Source: Spongilla lacustris (Eukaryota; Porifera; Demospongiae; Spongillida; Spongillidae). From it: DNA of 64,000 bases. The notes under the pieces were generated by a model that saw only the letters and a list, made by a program, of their open reading frames with translations, was not told the origin of the DNA and made no database searches. Positions 11,419-21,335 of this stretch are shown here, piece after piece. Each line of letters starts with the position of its first letter. Position 1 is the first letter of the stretch. The stretch spans positions 2,624,296-2,688,295 of the forward strand of contig OX442437.1 in NCBI GenBank assembly GCA_949361645.1. The letters run 5' to 3'. The position numbers and the translations under genes were made by a program.

Positions 11419-11505
11419 TGTAGCAGAAGATTAACATTTGTGTGTATTAATTACATTATGTAATCACGTGTAATTATTGATCATTAATTAGAGTAGAAAT
11501 CCACA
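11419..11505 (+). repeat. 5' LTR, 87 bp
   Basis: Starts TGTAGCAGAA and ends AATCCACA. It differs from the 3' copy by about four substitutions and one indel. It is AT-rich with the palindromic stretch ATTACATTATGTAAT. Unusually short for an LTR that must hold promoter and polyadenylation signals. Confidence 0.85.
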
Positions 11506-11528
11506 TTGGTGACCCTGACGTACGTAGG

Positions 11529-12330
11529 ATGGACAAAGAAGAAGCTGCTTCACAACAGGTCTCAGTTGCTGCTCCACAACAGGTCTCAGCCGTCAGTGTG
11601 AAGCTACCACCGTTATGGTGTTCGGACCCGCAGTTGTGGTTTGCGCAGGTCGAGGCTCAATTCCTACTACGCAGCATTTCAGCGCAGAGGACGAAATTCG
11701 ACCACATGGTGGCAGCCTTAGCACCTGAAGTTGCCACCGAGGTATGTGACATAATTTTAAACCCTCCATCTTCAGAGCCTTACAACGAACTTCGGGAACA
11801 ACTTATTCGGAGAACCTCGCAGTTTGAGCGTCGCCGTATTCAGCAGCTATTGCATAGTCACGATCTTGGGGATGTAACCCCCACGCGGTTGTTGCGGAAG
11901 CTACGGCAGTTACAAGGCCAGGGAACGGACGACTCGCTGTTTTGGGAACTATTTTTGGAACGGTTACCAACGAACATCCGGGTGGTCCTGGCGTCGCTTG
12001 ATGATACACTCTTGCTGGAGGAGTTGGCCACTCGAGCCGAACGTATGACGGAGGCAGACTCTGTGTCTAGATCAGTGTCGGAGGTGGCATCATCACCCGA
12101 AACATCTGAGTGTGAGGTAAATCGGCTGCAGAGGCGACATGGTCGACCTTAAAAAGATGCTTTCGAACTTCGCGTCTACAAAGAAGCCGGTCAATAGGGC
12201 ACAACAGACACCCTTGCGTGTAGAAGACTCGGCACATCACCTTTGTTGGTACCATTTCCGCTTTGGTGAGGCGGCACGCAAGTGCAAACCCCCTTGTTCG
12301 CAGGCAGGAAACTTCAAGACCAAATGCTGA
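11529..12330 (+). pseudogene. CsRn1-like Gag with CHCC finger
   Basis: From the ATG at 11529 the frame encodes a capsid-like region (W-F-A-Q-V-E-A-Q-F near residue 40, F-E-R-R-R-I-Q-Q-L-L near 100). It runs to a TAA at 12150. The next part, in the +1 frame from about 12139 to 12330, holds C-W-Y-H-F-R-F-G-E-A-A-R-K-C-K-P-P-C. A frameshift near 12140 separates capsid from finger. Length and layout otherwise fit a full Gag of about 260 residues. Confidence 0.75.
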
Positions 12331-12695
12331 TGGCGACGAGCATTCCTGGCCCATTCTTTTCTAGTCGCCTATTTTTTGTTATTGACCGTGTTACTGATAT
12401 TCGTTTTCTGGTAGATACTGGAGCTGAGGTTAGCGTCATACCACCCTCACCTGCAGACCATGTTAGACAGCTGGATGGTTTAGTGTTGCGAGCAGCATAT
12501 GACTCCATTATAAATACGTTTGGTACCCGCTCTCACACATTAGACCTTGGACTACAACATCACTTTCCTTGGCTTTTTATTGTAGCTGCAGTTAAACGGC
12601 CGATACTTGGAGTGGATTTTCTGCGACATTATGAGCTTTTAGTCGATGTCACACATCAGAGACTACTGCACACCCCTTCTCAATCTCTGGTTTAA
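12315..12695 (+). CDS. CsRn1-like aspartic protease
   Basis: Open frame with the catalytic L-V-D-T-G-A-E-V-S-V-I-P at about 12408-12443 and the later motif I-L-G-V-D-F-L-R-H-Y, both intact. It lies in the pol frame and ends in TAA at 12693-12695, immediately before the RT frame. The element would need to read through that stop. It is an active-looking protease domain within a broken element. Confidence 0.75.
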   Translation, partial: QDQMLMATSIPGPFFSSRLFFVIDRVTDIRFLVDTGAEVSVIPPSPADHVRQLDGLVLRAAYDSIINTFGTRSHTLDLGLQHHFPWLFIVAAVKRPILGVDFLRHYELLVDVTHQRLLHTPSQSLV

Positions 12696-12698
12696 GGA

Positions 12699-15344
12699 GT
12701 GACATGCAGTGACCAGTCCATGCAACTCACATTGCTGTCATCTGAACCCATGAATAGATATGAAGCTGTGTTGAAGGATTTTCCATCAGTCGTACGGCCC
12801 ATGAATGACCAGTTTCCAATTAAGCACAGTGTGACGCATCACATCACCACTAAAGGTCCTCCAGTCCACGCTCGCACTCATCGTCTTCACCCGGAGCGGC
12901 TGACAATAGCACGTAATGAGTTCGATCACATGCTCAAGCTCGGCATTATACGACCCTCCTCAAGTGCTTGGTCATCTCCTCTGCATATGGTTCCCATGAA
13001 GACTTCGGGAGATTGGCGTCCCTGCGATGACTATCGTGCTTTGAACAATTCCACCATTCCAGACCGTTATCCAATACCACACATCCAAGATTTTGCAAGC
13101 ATGCTATCTGGCGCAACTATATTTTCAAAGCTTGATCTGGTTCAAGCCTATAACCAAATCCCAGTAGAACTGGCTGATATTCCCAAGACGGCAGTGACAA
13201 CACCATTTGGGTTATTTGAATTTGTACGCATGCCTTTTGGTTTACGTAATGCAGCACAAACATTCCAGCGTTTTATTGATGAGGTGCTACGTGGCCTACA
13301 CTTCACTTACGCATATGTGGACAATGTACTCATTGCTAGTGGATCTCCAGAGGAACACCAGGACCACCTGCGTCAAGTGTTGCAGCGCTTTCATGACCAC
13401 TGAGTTGTCATCAACCCAGCAAAGTGTAAATTTGGTGCAAATGAGCTGGAATTTCTGGGGCAAAAGGTGGATAGGCAGGGCATTTCTCCTTTGGAGGAGC
13501 GAGTTGCAGTAGTTCGAAACTTTCCATGCCCTACGACATGTCGCAAACTGAGAGAGTTTTTAGGGCTTGTCAACTTCTACCATCGTTTCATTCCCCACTG
13601 TGCTGCGATCCTCCAACCACTGCATTCCCTACTATCATCCAAGCTAGGTGAAGATCATGCTTTACACTGGACCACTGACGCTGATACTGCCTTTTCAGCA
13701 ACCAAAGAAGCTTTGGCAAAAGCCTCGTTGTTGTTCCATCCCAAACCTAATGCCCCAATTTCTATCATGACAGATGCTTCTGACATGGCTGTCATTGCCT
13801 ATTTTTCAAAGAAGCTTAAACCAGCAGAGACACGTTACAGTGCCTTTGACAAGGAACTCTTGGCAGTCTACTTAGCAATTAAACATTTCCGTCATTTTGT
13901 GGAAGGACGTACATTTCACATCCTTACTGATCACAAGCCTTTGACGTTTGCTTTGACTTTGCAGTCCTCCAATCATTTTCCACGTCAAACTAGGCAGCTG
14001 GATTTTATTGTACAGTTCACCTCAGACATTCGACATATTAAGGGCACAGATAACCCAGTAGCGGATGCTCTATCAAGAATAGGTATTGATGCATTGTCAG
14101 TCACGAGAGTGGAAGGTATAGATTTTGAAAAAATGGCAGCAGCTCAACAGCAAGATCCAGAGATCAAACATCTGCTTGCACATGCAGGTCCATGTTCCTT
14201 TCGCATTGAACCCATTCCACTGCAGTCATCAACCACCACCCTTCTTTGTGATGTTGCCACTGGGGTTCCTCGACCAATAGTCCCTAGTAGTTTCCGGCAG
14301 GAAGTTTTTCAGGTGCTGCACTCCTTATCTCATCCTGGCATTCGTGCCACCCAACAGCTCATTGTTGCTCGTTTTGTCTGGCCACATGTCAACACAGATG
14401 TCAGAAATTGGGCAAGATCATGTCTCCATTGCCAAAGATCCAACGTGCAACGACACACATCTGTTCCCAGTGGCACGTTTGCCGCACCTGATGTACGATT
14501 CGATCACGTGCATATGGATATTGTGGGACCCCTACCTGCTTCACAGGGTTTTCGGTACTTGTTGACTGTGGTGGATTGGTTTACACGTTGGCCTGAAGCA
14601 CTGCCACTAATGGACATTACTGCCATCTCGGTAGCCCGGGCTTTTATTTTTGGATGGGTCTCACGGTTTCCTGTACCCTCTCTTCTTACAACGGATCGTG
14701 GACGACAATTTGAGTCTACTCTGTTGAAGGAACTGACTTGTCTGCTGGGCTGTACACGAATACATACGACTGCATACCATCCTTCAGCCAATGGTTTAGT
14801 GGAACGTTTTCATTGTCAAATGAAAGCTTCCTTGAAAGCATGTGCAACCACCACTGGCTGGATAGATTCCTTACCGTTAATCCTTCTTGGCTTACGGACA
14901 GCTCTCAAACAAGATCTTGGGTGTAGCACTGCAGAGCTTGTTTATGGAACTACATTGCGTATACCGGGTGAATTTTTTGCTCCAGGCACTGACCCCCTCA
15001 CTTCTGATCCGTCAACCTATGCTGCTCAATTGAAGTTGGCTATGCGGTCTTTGAAGGCAATTCCACCACGTGCAGATTTGAACCGCACATTTTTCGTTCC
15101 AAAGGATCTGTTGACATGTCCATTTGTGTTTGTTCGGCATGATGCTGTGCGCAGACCACTGCAAGCCCCATATGATGGGCCATTCAAGGTTTTACGCCGA
15201 TCCGACAAACATTTCACCCTAGACCTCAATGGGCGTGAGGAGGTAATTTCAATCGACCGACTCAAACCTGCCTACATGGATAACACTACTACTGCCGTTC
15301 ACAGCCTGTTCACTGAGGGGGAGCTATATGTAGCAGAACATTAA
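12699..15344 (+). pseudogene. CsRn1-like pol: RT, RNase H, integrase
   Basis: One frame with a single TGA at 13401-13403. [23 protein letters not shown] and the palm motif Y-V-D-N at 314-325 of the 13000s, where Y-x-D-D is required; the second Asp is Asn. RNase H: M-T-D-A-S-D at about 13770, D-K-E-L-L-A-V and L-T-D-H-K-P-L. Integrase: H-P-G then C-L-H-C finger near 14420, then D of H-M-D-I-V-G-P, D of T-T-D-R-G and E of L-V-E-R-F, so the DDE triad is complete. The C-terminus (Y-D-G-P-F-K-V-L) ends at 15344, overlapping the 3' LTR. Only the RT change and the stop clearly disable it. Confidence 0.85.
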
Positions 15345-15416
15345 CATTTGTGTGTGATTAATTACATTATGTAATCACGTGTAATTATGGATCATTAATT
15401 ACAGTAGAGATCCACA
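15329..15416 (+). repeat. 3' LTR, 88 bp
   Basis: Starts TGTAGCAGAA and ends GATCCACA. The last pol codons lie inside it. It is followed by the ACGT target duplication. Confidence 0.85.
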
Positions 15417-15420
15417 ACGT

Positions 15421-15689
15421 CATTGATGGTTATATTTCCCAACTGTTGCGTAGCTCTTCGCATTTACTGCACGTTGCCAGTTACAGTAGCTGAAGCAGAA
15501 AGATCTTTTAGTGTTGTAAAAAGAATTAAGAACTATCTCCGATCAACAATGTGCCAGATGCGGTTGACTTCTTTAGGAACATTGGCTGTCGAGTCAGAGT
15601 TGGCGAAGGAACTAGATTTTAATGAAATAATAGAAACCTTTGCAAACAAAAAAGCGTGCAAGGCTGCTGTCGGCACTCCCTTCAATTGA
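15421..15689 (+). pseudogene. hAT C-terminal dimerisation domain
   Basis: The frame includes L-P-V-T-V-A-E-A-E-R-S-F-S, then K-N-Y-L-R-S-T-M and R-L-T-S-L-G, the hallmark of the hAT C-terminal dimerisation (TTF-type) region of ZMYM1-like proteins. It ends in TGA at 15687-15689. It is the C-terminal half of the protein that begins at 11020. Confidence 0.8.
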
Positions 15690-15841
15690 TGATTTGTGCG
15701 TACTGTATGTTTATGTTTATTTTGCTTTGTACATAACACGAATGCCAAACAACAGTATTATACACTAATGTATTAGGCTAGGGGCCCGAGAAAAAAATTT
15801 GCCACGGGCCCGGGCTGGCTCTTGGCAGCCCTGGGTTGGGA

Positions 15842-15995
15842 TATTCCAGATCTGCATACACAAGAACAGTTCGTGTTGCCGGTGCAGTGTATGGGTATGG
15901 TCATGGAGTTAGCACATAGCATTCCTCTAGCGAGTCACTTGGGAAAGCATAAAACTACGGACAGAGTGCAGCAGCGATATTACTGGCCCACACTG
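15842..15995 (+). pseudogene. Gmr1-like integrase zinc-finger region
   Basis: The frame continues from 10746: I-P-D-L-H-T-Q-E-Q-F-V-L-P, then A-S-H-L-G-K-H-K-T and R-Y-Y-W-P-T-L-H. These are the H-x-H half and the linker of the HHCC finger. The CC pair and the catalytic core are missing because the sequence passes into the truncated LTR of the next element at 15996. Confidence 0.75.
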
Positions 15996-16100
15996 CATGG
16001 CGCATGCGTAAGGAATGTGATTTATGTGCGTGATTGCTGTGTAATAGTCAGTCATGTAATTGGCATTTGTACCATTAACTTGATGCTTGACAATATTACA
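15996..16100 (+). repeat. Truncated 5' LTR of the gypsy element
   Basis: It matches 19210-19314 almost throughout (CATGGCGCAT to TTACA) but lacks the first 22 bases (TGTAATAACCTAATAGCTTA region) of the 3' copy. Confidence 0.75.
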
Positions 16101-16120
16101 TATTTGGCGACGAGGGTGGG

Positions 16121-16880
16121 ATGGCAGCTGTGTACGGGTCGGTCGGCAAGTACGTGGAAGGCGAAGAGGAGTGGGCTCTATACTTGGAGAGGCTAGAACA
16201 GTTCTTCGTTGCGAACAGTGTAAGCGAGAAGGGACAAAGGCAAGCCATTTTTCTTTCCACAATAGGACCAAGAACGTACAAGTTGCTTAGTACATTGGTG
16301 GCACCAAGAAAACCAGCAGAGTTGAAGTATGAATTGCTGACAGCCACCTTAGAGAAACATTTCTGCCCGCAACCTCAACTGGCAGTACGGAGGTTTAAGT
16401 TCCACTCGAGGCAACGGAAAATAGGTGAGTCTGTTGCTGCGTACGTGGCTGAGTTGCGTTCGCTAGCCAGATACTGTGAGTTTAAGGACTCGTTGGAGGA
16501 CATGTTGAAGGACCGTTTGGTATGCGGGGTTAACGACGCTCACATTCAAAAAGGATTATTGGGAGAAGCAAAGCTAACATTTGAGAAAGTGTATGCAGTG
16601 GCTATGGGATGTGAGGCGGCTACAAATGGTGCCCAAGAAATAGTGAAGGTTGAGCCGGACAGGGATAAAACGGCCGAAGAGGTACATGCCGTGGCATAGC
16701 GGTCTACTGACGAGAGGACAGGTAAATGTTTTCGGTGCGGGAGAAGGAACCATACAGCAGGTCAGTTTCCGCACATTGAATCAGTGTGTTATAATTGTGG
16801 CAAGAAAGGGCACATACAAAGGACATGTCGTCAACCGCGGAAAGCTGAAAGGGGACAAGGAAGAGCAGTCCGATGCCTGA
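16121..16880 (+). pseudogene. Gypsy gag with two zinc knuckles
   Basis: A 192-codon frame from ATG 16121 carries a capsid (W-A-L-Y-L-E-R-L-E-Q-F-F, then E-S-V-A-A-Y-V-A-E-L-R) typical of K02A2.6-type gypsy Gag. It stops with TAG at 16697. In the other frames two knuckles follow: C-F-R-C-G-R-R-N-H-T-A-G-Q-F, whose last Cys is replaced by Phe, and an intact C-Y-N-C-G-K-K-G-H-I-Q-R-T-C. Confidence 0.75.
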
Positions 16881-16941
16881 CGGAGGACAATGGAGATGAA
16901 GAAGTACAAGGTGATGAGGAGCCACCAAAGTATTTGTATTT

Positions 16942-18542
16942 ATGATGAAATCAGTTGTATACCTTGGTCACAAAATTGACTCTTGTGGCATATCCCCTGT
17001 AGAAGAGAAAGTGAAAGCAGTTCATCAAGCCCCTGACCCTACGAATGTGACAGAGCTAAAATCCTATTTAGGACTGTTAATGTACTATAACAGATTCTTA
17101 CCCAACTTAGCAGCTACTTTGGCACCCCTGTATCAGTTGTTCAAAACCGAACGTGGCGTGGAAGTGGAATAAAGAAAGAAAAGATGCTTTTGAAGCGTCC
17201 AAGCGTCTCTTGACCTCAACTAAGGTCTTGACACATTTTGATCCGGCTGAAGAAATAGTACTGGCCTGTGATGCTTCGTCATATGGAGTGGGAGCTGTGT
17301 TGTCTCACAAAAAACAGGATGGAAAGGAACGACCCATAGCATTTGCGTTTAGAACACTAAATTCGGCTGAGCGGAATTACTGGCAAAATAGAGAGGGAGG
17401 CACTTGCGTGTATATTCGGAGTGAAGAGATTTCACCAATATCTTTATGGGCGGAAGTTTATATTGCATACTGACCATAAGCCATTGCTTACATTGTTTTC
17501 ATCCTCTAGAGGCATACCATTGCAAGTTTCGGCAAGGATTCAGAGATGGGCTCTAACGATGGCGGCGTACGAATATGACATAAAGTACAAGAAGACGTCA
17601 CAGCATGGAAATGCAGACGGACTGAGTCGTCTGCCATTGACCGAGCCAGATGAAGAGCAGTCAGAGGTCCCAACCGAGGTAGTGCTGCTGGTGGAAGCCT
17701 TGGAGGACGCACCAATGACTTATGCTCAGATACAGAGGTGGACCAAGCGAGATCCTCTGTTGTCCAAAATATCTCAGTTCATACTACACGGCTGGCGGGA
17801 GGAAAGGAACGAGGGGGACGAAGAGCTGAAGCCATATTGGACAAGACGTTTGGAGTTGTCATTGCATGAAGGGTGTATTTTGTGGGGGAATCGGGTGGTA
17901 ATTCCGACGCAGGGGCGGGAGTATGTATTAAGAGAACTGCATGGGGGACATCCAGGCATGAGTAGAATGAAAGCAATTGCAAGAACGTTGGTCTGGTGGC
18001 CTCATATGGACCAAGATATCGAAGGAATGGTAAAAAGATGTGAAGAATGCCAAACACAACAAGCATCACCTCCACATGCTCCACTTCACCCATGGAAGTG
18101 GCCTACCAGGCCTTGGGCCCGACTGCACGTAGATTTTGCGGGGCCTATGTGGGGGAGAATGCTGTTGGTGGTGATTGATGCACACTCGAAGTGGATTGAA
18201 GTCGAAGATATGAAAGAAGCCACAGCAGGAGCTACCATTCAAAGGTTGAGAGCCATGTTTGCGAGATTTGGTATTCCAGAATCTCTGGTTTCCGACAATG
18301 GGCCTTGCTTCATCCGCAAAGAATTCAAGGATTTCTTAAGGAAGAATGGGGTAATGCACATAACATCCGCTCCGTATCACCCGGCCTCGAATGGCTTGGC
18401 AGAGAGGGCTGTGAGGATTATCAAGGAAGGACTACGGAAGATGAAAGTAGGGATGATAAGTGACAAAATCGCTAGATTGTTGTTCCAGTATCGGATGACA
18501 CCTCAAAGTGTGACAAAGCTGTCGCCTGCGGAGTTATTACTA
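16942..18542 (+). pseudogene. Gypsy pol: RT thumb, RNase H, integrase
   Basis: 16942-17172 is the RT connection (Y-L-G-H-K-I-D-S-C-G-I, then Y-N-R-F-L-P-N-L-A). 17153-17473 is RNase H (A-C-D-A-S-S-Y-G-V-G-A). 17421-18542 is the end of RNase H and the integrase: finger H-x3-H ... C-E-E-C near 18040, D of H-V-D-F-A-G-P, D of S-D-N-G-P and E of L-A-E-R-A-V. The triad is complete. Frames change twice near 17160 and 17430. The catalytic RT palm is absent. The frame breaks at 18542 where the inverted segment begins. Confidence 0.8.
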
Positions 18543-18894
18543 TTTGTTCATTGTCCTCCTGTCCATGATCACTCATCACCTCGGGACCAATATTAATGTT
18601 TTCCGCCCAATCCCACTGATTTTCTTTCTGCTCTTCAAGTAGCTCTCTTAGCTGATCCAGATGCCTGCGACAGACTATTCCTCCCTCCAGCTGTACTATA
18701 AATGACACCAGCCCCGTACACTTCACTATCTCTCCCTTCTTCCACTTCCATTTTCCCCCCTTTTCATATACCTTCACATACACTTTACTTCCGGTCTGGA
18801 GTTTCCTTTCCTTAGTATGAACGTCATGGTACTCTTTCTGTTTTTCTGCTGCTTTTTCCACTCTGTCAGCAAGATTTGGGTGCAACAAATTCAA
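18472..18894 (-). pseudogene. Inverted integrase C-terminal segment
   Basis: On the minus strand the frame reads N-L-L-H-P-N-L-A-D-R-V, then K-V-Y-V-K-V-Y-E-K-G-G-K-W and R-R-H-L-D-Q-L-R, the tail expected directly after the plus-strand integrase that stops at 18542. The segment lies between inverted repeats of about 45 bp (about 18546-18590 and 18927-18971, TCCATGATCACTCATCACCT and its complement). So the segment was inverted with duplication of one end. Confidence 0.75.
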
Positions 18895-19187
18895 TCTGCC
18901 ACTCAGGCATCTTCCCAGTAATAACGGTCCCGAGGTGATGAGTGATCATGGACAGGAGGACAATGAACAGACATGAGGAGGAGAAAGTACGAAATCTGTT
19001 CCAGAAAACCCAATGGTCGTCGAAGCACATGGGAATGATAAAGTGGTTTTGGAAGCAGAGGTGGAAGTAACGGATGAAGCAGGCGGCAAGTTAGAAATTC
19101 AACCAAAAAAATACCCCAGTCGGGTTAGGCGACCTCCAGATAGATATGGATGGTAAAACAGTTGTTTTCCTTCGGGAGGGGAGAAGA

Positions 19188-19314
19188 TGTAATAACCTAA
19201 TAGCTTACACATGGCGCATCCGTAAGGAATGTGATTTATGTGCGTGATTGCTGTGTAATAGTCAGTCATGTAATTGGCATTTGTACCATTAACTTGATGC
19301 TTGACGATTTTACA
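19188..19314 (+). repeat. 3' LTR of the gypsy element (127 bp)
   Basis: Starts TGTAATAACC after a purine tract and ends GATTTTACA. Confidence 0.75.
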
Positions 19315-19709
19315 ACAAGTTGGCTCCATATGTTTTATTTGCATACCGGGAGGTACCCCAGAGATCCACCGGATTCTACCCATTCGAGTTGCTGTACAGT
19401 CAGGAGGTGCGTGGTCCTCTAGATGTCCTACGAGAGACATAAGTAGCTCGAGAGAAAAGTACCGAGAGCGTTGTGTCTCACCGTCTGTCGATCAGGAAGA
19501 GGATGGAACAAATGACTAGCTTGGTCAAGGAGAACCTCGGGGGAGCACAGAAAGTCCAAAAGGCATGGTACGACATGAGTGCACGCGTCAGGACCCTCAA
19601 CAAAGGTGACACGGTGTTAGTGTTATTGCCCACCTCCTCCAATACGCTGGTAGCACAATGGCAAGGACTGTATAAGGTGACCAAGCAAGCAGGTGGGGAC
19701 AGTGAATAA
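19315..19709 (+). pseudogene. Gmr1-like integrase C-terminal part
   Basis: One frame reads L-F-A-Y-R-E-V-P-Q and F-Y-P-F-E-L-L-Y before a TAA near 19440. Another (19473-19709) reads A-W-Y-D-M-S-A-R-V-R and V-L-V-L-L-P-T-S-S-N-T-L-V-A-Q-W, the post-core domain of gypsy integrases. It follows directly after the inserted gypsy element. The roughly 180 residues of catalytic core that should precede it are lost. Confidence 0.7.
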
Positions 19710-20029
19710 TTTTATCAACATGCACAATCGTCGGAAGAGGGAAAGTAAATATATTGTGTGAGTACCTTCCCAGTACCCCAGCAGATAACACCAGTCTCTG
19801 GTCTGAGAGTGGAATGTCGGACGGGTATGAGGACAACGAAATACCAGTCTGGAAGGAGGAGAATGCCGGAGCGCTACACTACGGACCCCAGCGTACGGAA
19901 CAGCAGAATGATTTGGACGGTGTGGTGAGTGAGTTTGCAGAAGTGTTGGCAAGCTAGAACCATTGTGCGCAGAGCATTCTATCATTACAGGGTCTGCATG
20001 ACCTGTGCGACTTCCTGCCTATTGCATTT

Positions 20030-21220
20030 CCAGGTCCGAAAAAAGGTCGAGGAGATGCTGGAGGAGGGGATAATAGCTCTCCCATAGTGCTGGTGGGAAA
20101 GAAGGACGGGTCGTTGTGTCTCTGCGTGGACAATCGGAGGCTGAATACCTTGTCCCAAGCGGATGCTAATTCCATGCCCCGAATTGACAAGATGCTGGAC
20201 CAACTGGGAACTGCAAGGTACATCGCAAAAAATTGATCTCACTCAGGGGTACTGGACAAGTACCTTTAGCGAAGGATGCTCGCCACAAGACGGCCTTCAT
20301 TACGCCATTCGGACTGTTTCATTTCAACGTGATGTCGTTTGGACTACAGGGAGCTCCAGCTACATTCCAGAGGCTAATGGATGGAGTGATACGAGGTTTG
20401 GAGGGGAGATGCGCAGCCTATATAGACAATTTGAACATTTTTAATCGCTTGTGGGTGGAGCATTTAGCGCATATACGTGAAGTATTCAGCAGACTCCAGG
20501 GGGCAGGGCTAACTGCAAAACCATCGAAGTGCCATTTTGGAATGTTAGAATGTACATACTTGGGACATGTGGTGGGAGATGGGATGGTTCAGCCGGAACC
20601 ATCAAAGGATTAAGAGCGATGGCTTTCCCAATCCCAAGCCGCAGGTGCATGTATTTCTGGGTCTAACTGGGTACTACCGTCGGTTCATTTCGAACTATGC
20701 GGCTATGGGGGCAGTACTGACAGACTTGACGAAGAAATCAGCCCCTGTGCATGTGCAATGGACGGACCAGTGCAATCGGGTGTTCGAAGAGCTGAAGCGC
20801 ATTCTGTGCAGTTCCCCAGTACTGCGTAGCCCAAATTTCACAAAACCATTTGTACTCCAGACTGATGCTTCTGACCGTGGTGTCAGAGCAGTATTGAACC
20901 TGAAGAGTGAGTCAGGAGATGACAACCCAATCGCATACTTCAGCAAGAAGCTGCAACCACGGGAAGAGCGTTATTCCACCATTGAGAAGGAATGCCTGGC
21001 GATCAAGCTAGCCATGCAGGCCTTCCGAACTTACCTGATCGGCAGACCTTTTACTGTAGAAACTGATCATCGCTCTCTGATATGGATGGACGCCCCTAAC
21101 GATAGCGGTGGAGCTTGTCACTACAACCATTGAACTTTAATGTTGTGCATCGAGCAGGCCAAGCCAATGGAAATGCCGATGCATTATCAAGGGCACCAGA
21201 AGTTACTTGTGCAGCAAACG
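20030..21220 (+). pseudogene. Gmr1-like reverse transcriptase and RNase H
   Basis: Located after the integrase. RT: L-V-G-K-K-D-G-S-L and D-N-R-R-L-N-T near 20090-20150, D-L-T-Q-G-Y-W, F-G-L-F-H-F-N-V-M-S-F-G-L-Q, palm motif Y-I-D-N (TAT at 20419 to AAT at 20430), then Y-L-G-H-V-V. Connection: F-L-G-L-T-G-Y-Y-R-R-F. RNase H: Q-T-D-A-S-D-R-G, E-K-E-C-L-A-I, E-T-D-H-R-S-L and N-A-D-A-L-S-R (about 21176). Frames change at about 20235 and 20610, and near 21100. The Y-x-D-N change removes one catalytic Asp. No ORF follows before the purine tract at 21232-21248. Confidence 0.8.
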
Positions 21221-21248
21221 AGTGTGCTGCCGGAGGGGAAGGGAAGGG

Positions 21249-21330
21249 TGTGAGGGATGGTCATTCCCAGTGACTTCATGCTTCTATGGACTATAGGCAA
21301 TACCGCGGACCTATATTGGAATCCTTCACA
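21249..21330 (+). repeat. 3' LTR of the Gmr1-like element, internally deleted (82 bp)
   Basis: It shares both ends with the 280-bp 5' LTR but lacks about 200 internal bases. It is preceded by the purine tract GGAGGGGAAGGGAAGGG and followed by the CAATG duplication. Confidence 0.8.
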
Positions 21331-21335
21331 CAATG

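Larger units (their letters stand above)
11419..15416 (+). mobile_element. CsRn1-like Ty3/gypsy retrotransposon with very short LTRs (3,998 bp)
   Basis: Complete from LTR to LTR. The target duplication is ACGT (11415-11418 and 15417-15420). The primer-binding site TGGTGACCCTGACGT follows the 5' LTR and is nearly the complement of an animal tRNA-Trp 3' end. Gag has an unusual C-x2-H-x9-C-x3-C finger rather than CCHC. tRNA-Trp priming, the CHCC finger and 4-bp duplications together mark the CsRn1 group. Order is Gag, protease, RT, RNase H, integrase. Removing it with one ACGT joins the two hAT coding pieces in frame. Confidence 0.85.
10747..15833 (+). mobile_element. Small hAT transposon (about 1.1 kb without its own insert)
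   Basis: It is flanked by GGTTGGGA at 10739-10746 and 15834-15841, a perfect 8-bp duplication typical of hAT. Ends read CAGCCCC and (reverse complement) CAGGGCT, imperfect but with the usual CAG start. Next to both ends is a GGGCCCGGGC-like block. It carries remnants of a ZMYM1-type hAT protein (11020-11418) and its dimerisation domain (15421-15689). The CsRn1-like retrotransposon 11419-15416 lies inside. Confidence 0.85.
15996..19314 (+). mobile_element. Conventional Ty3/gypsy element with internal deletion and inversion
   Basis: The 5' LTR is truncated (15996-16100) and the 3' LTR is full (19188-19314). A PBS-like TTTGGCGACGAGGG follows the 5' LTR and a purine tract GGGAGGGGAGAAG precedes the 3' one. 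Inside: gag (16121-16878), the RT thumb (16942 on), RNase H, integrase (17421-18540), then an inverted integrase C-terminus (18543-18968). Protease and the RT catalytic part are deleted between 16878 and 16942. No target duplication is detectable because the left end is truncated into host integrase sequence. Confidence 0.75.
3227..21330 (+). mobile_element. Gmr1-like Ty3/gypsy LTR retrotransposon, swollen by nested insertions
   Basis: The element is bounded by CAATG at 3222-3226 and 21331-21335, a perfect 5-bp target duplication. Its ends read TGTGAGG and CCTTCACA. Without the insertions it is about 4.4 kb. Domain order on the plus strand is gag (3579-4109 and 9512-9832), CCHC knuckle (9940-9981), protease (about 10048-10280), integrase zinc region (about 10600-10746 and 15842-15995), integrase C-terminus (19315-19709), then RT (about 20030-20613) and RNase H (to about 21220). 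Integrase therefore precedes RT, as in Ty1/copia and in the Gmr1 group of gypsy elements. Three other elements have inserted into it, and the integrase catalytic core is missing at the 15996-19314 insertion. It is inactive. Confidence 0.85.

Noticed and set aside
16009..16050. Apparent continuation of Gmr1 integrase (Y-V-R-D-C-C) past 15996
   Set aside because: The same bases occur in the 3' LTR at 19210-19260, so they belong to the gypsy LTR. The match to an integrase motif seems accidental.
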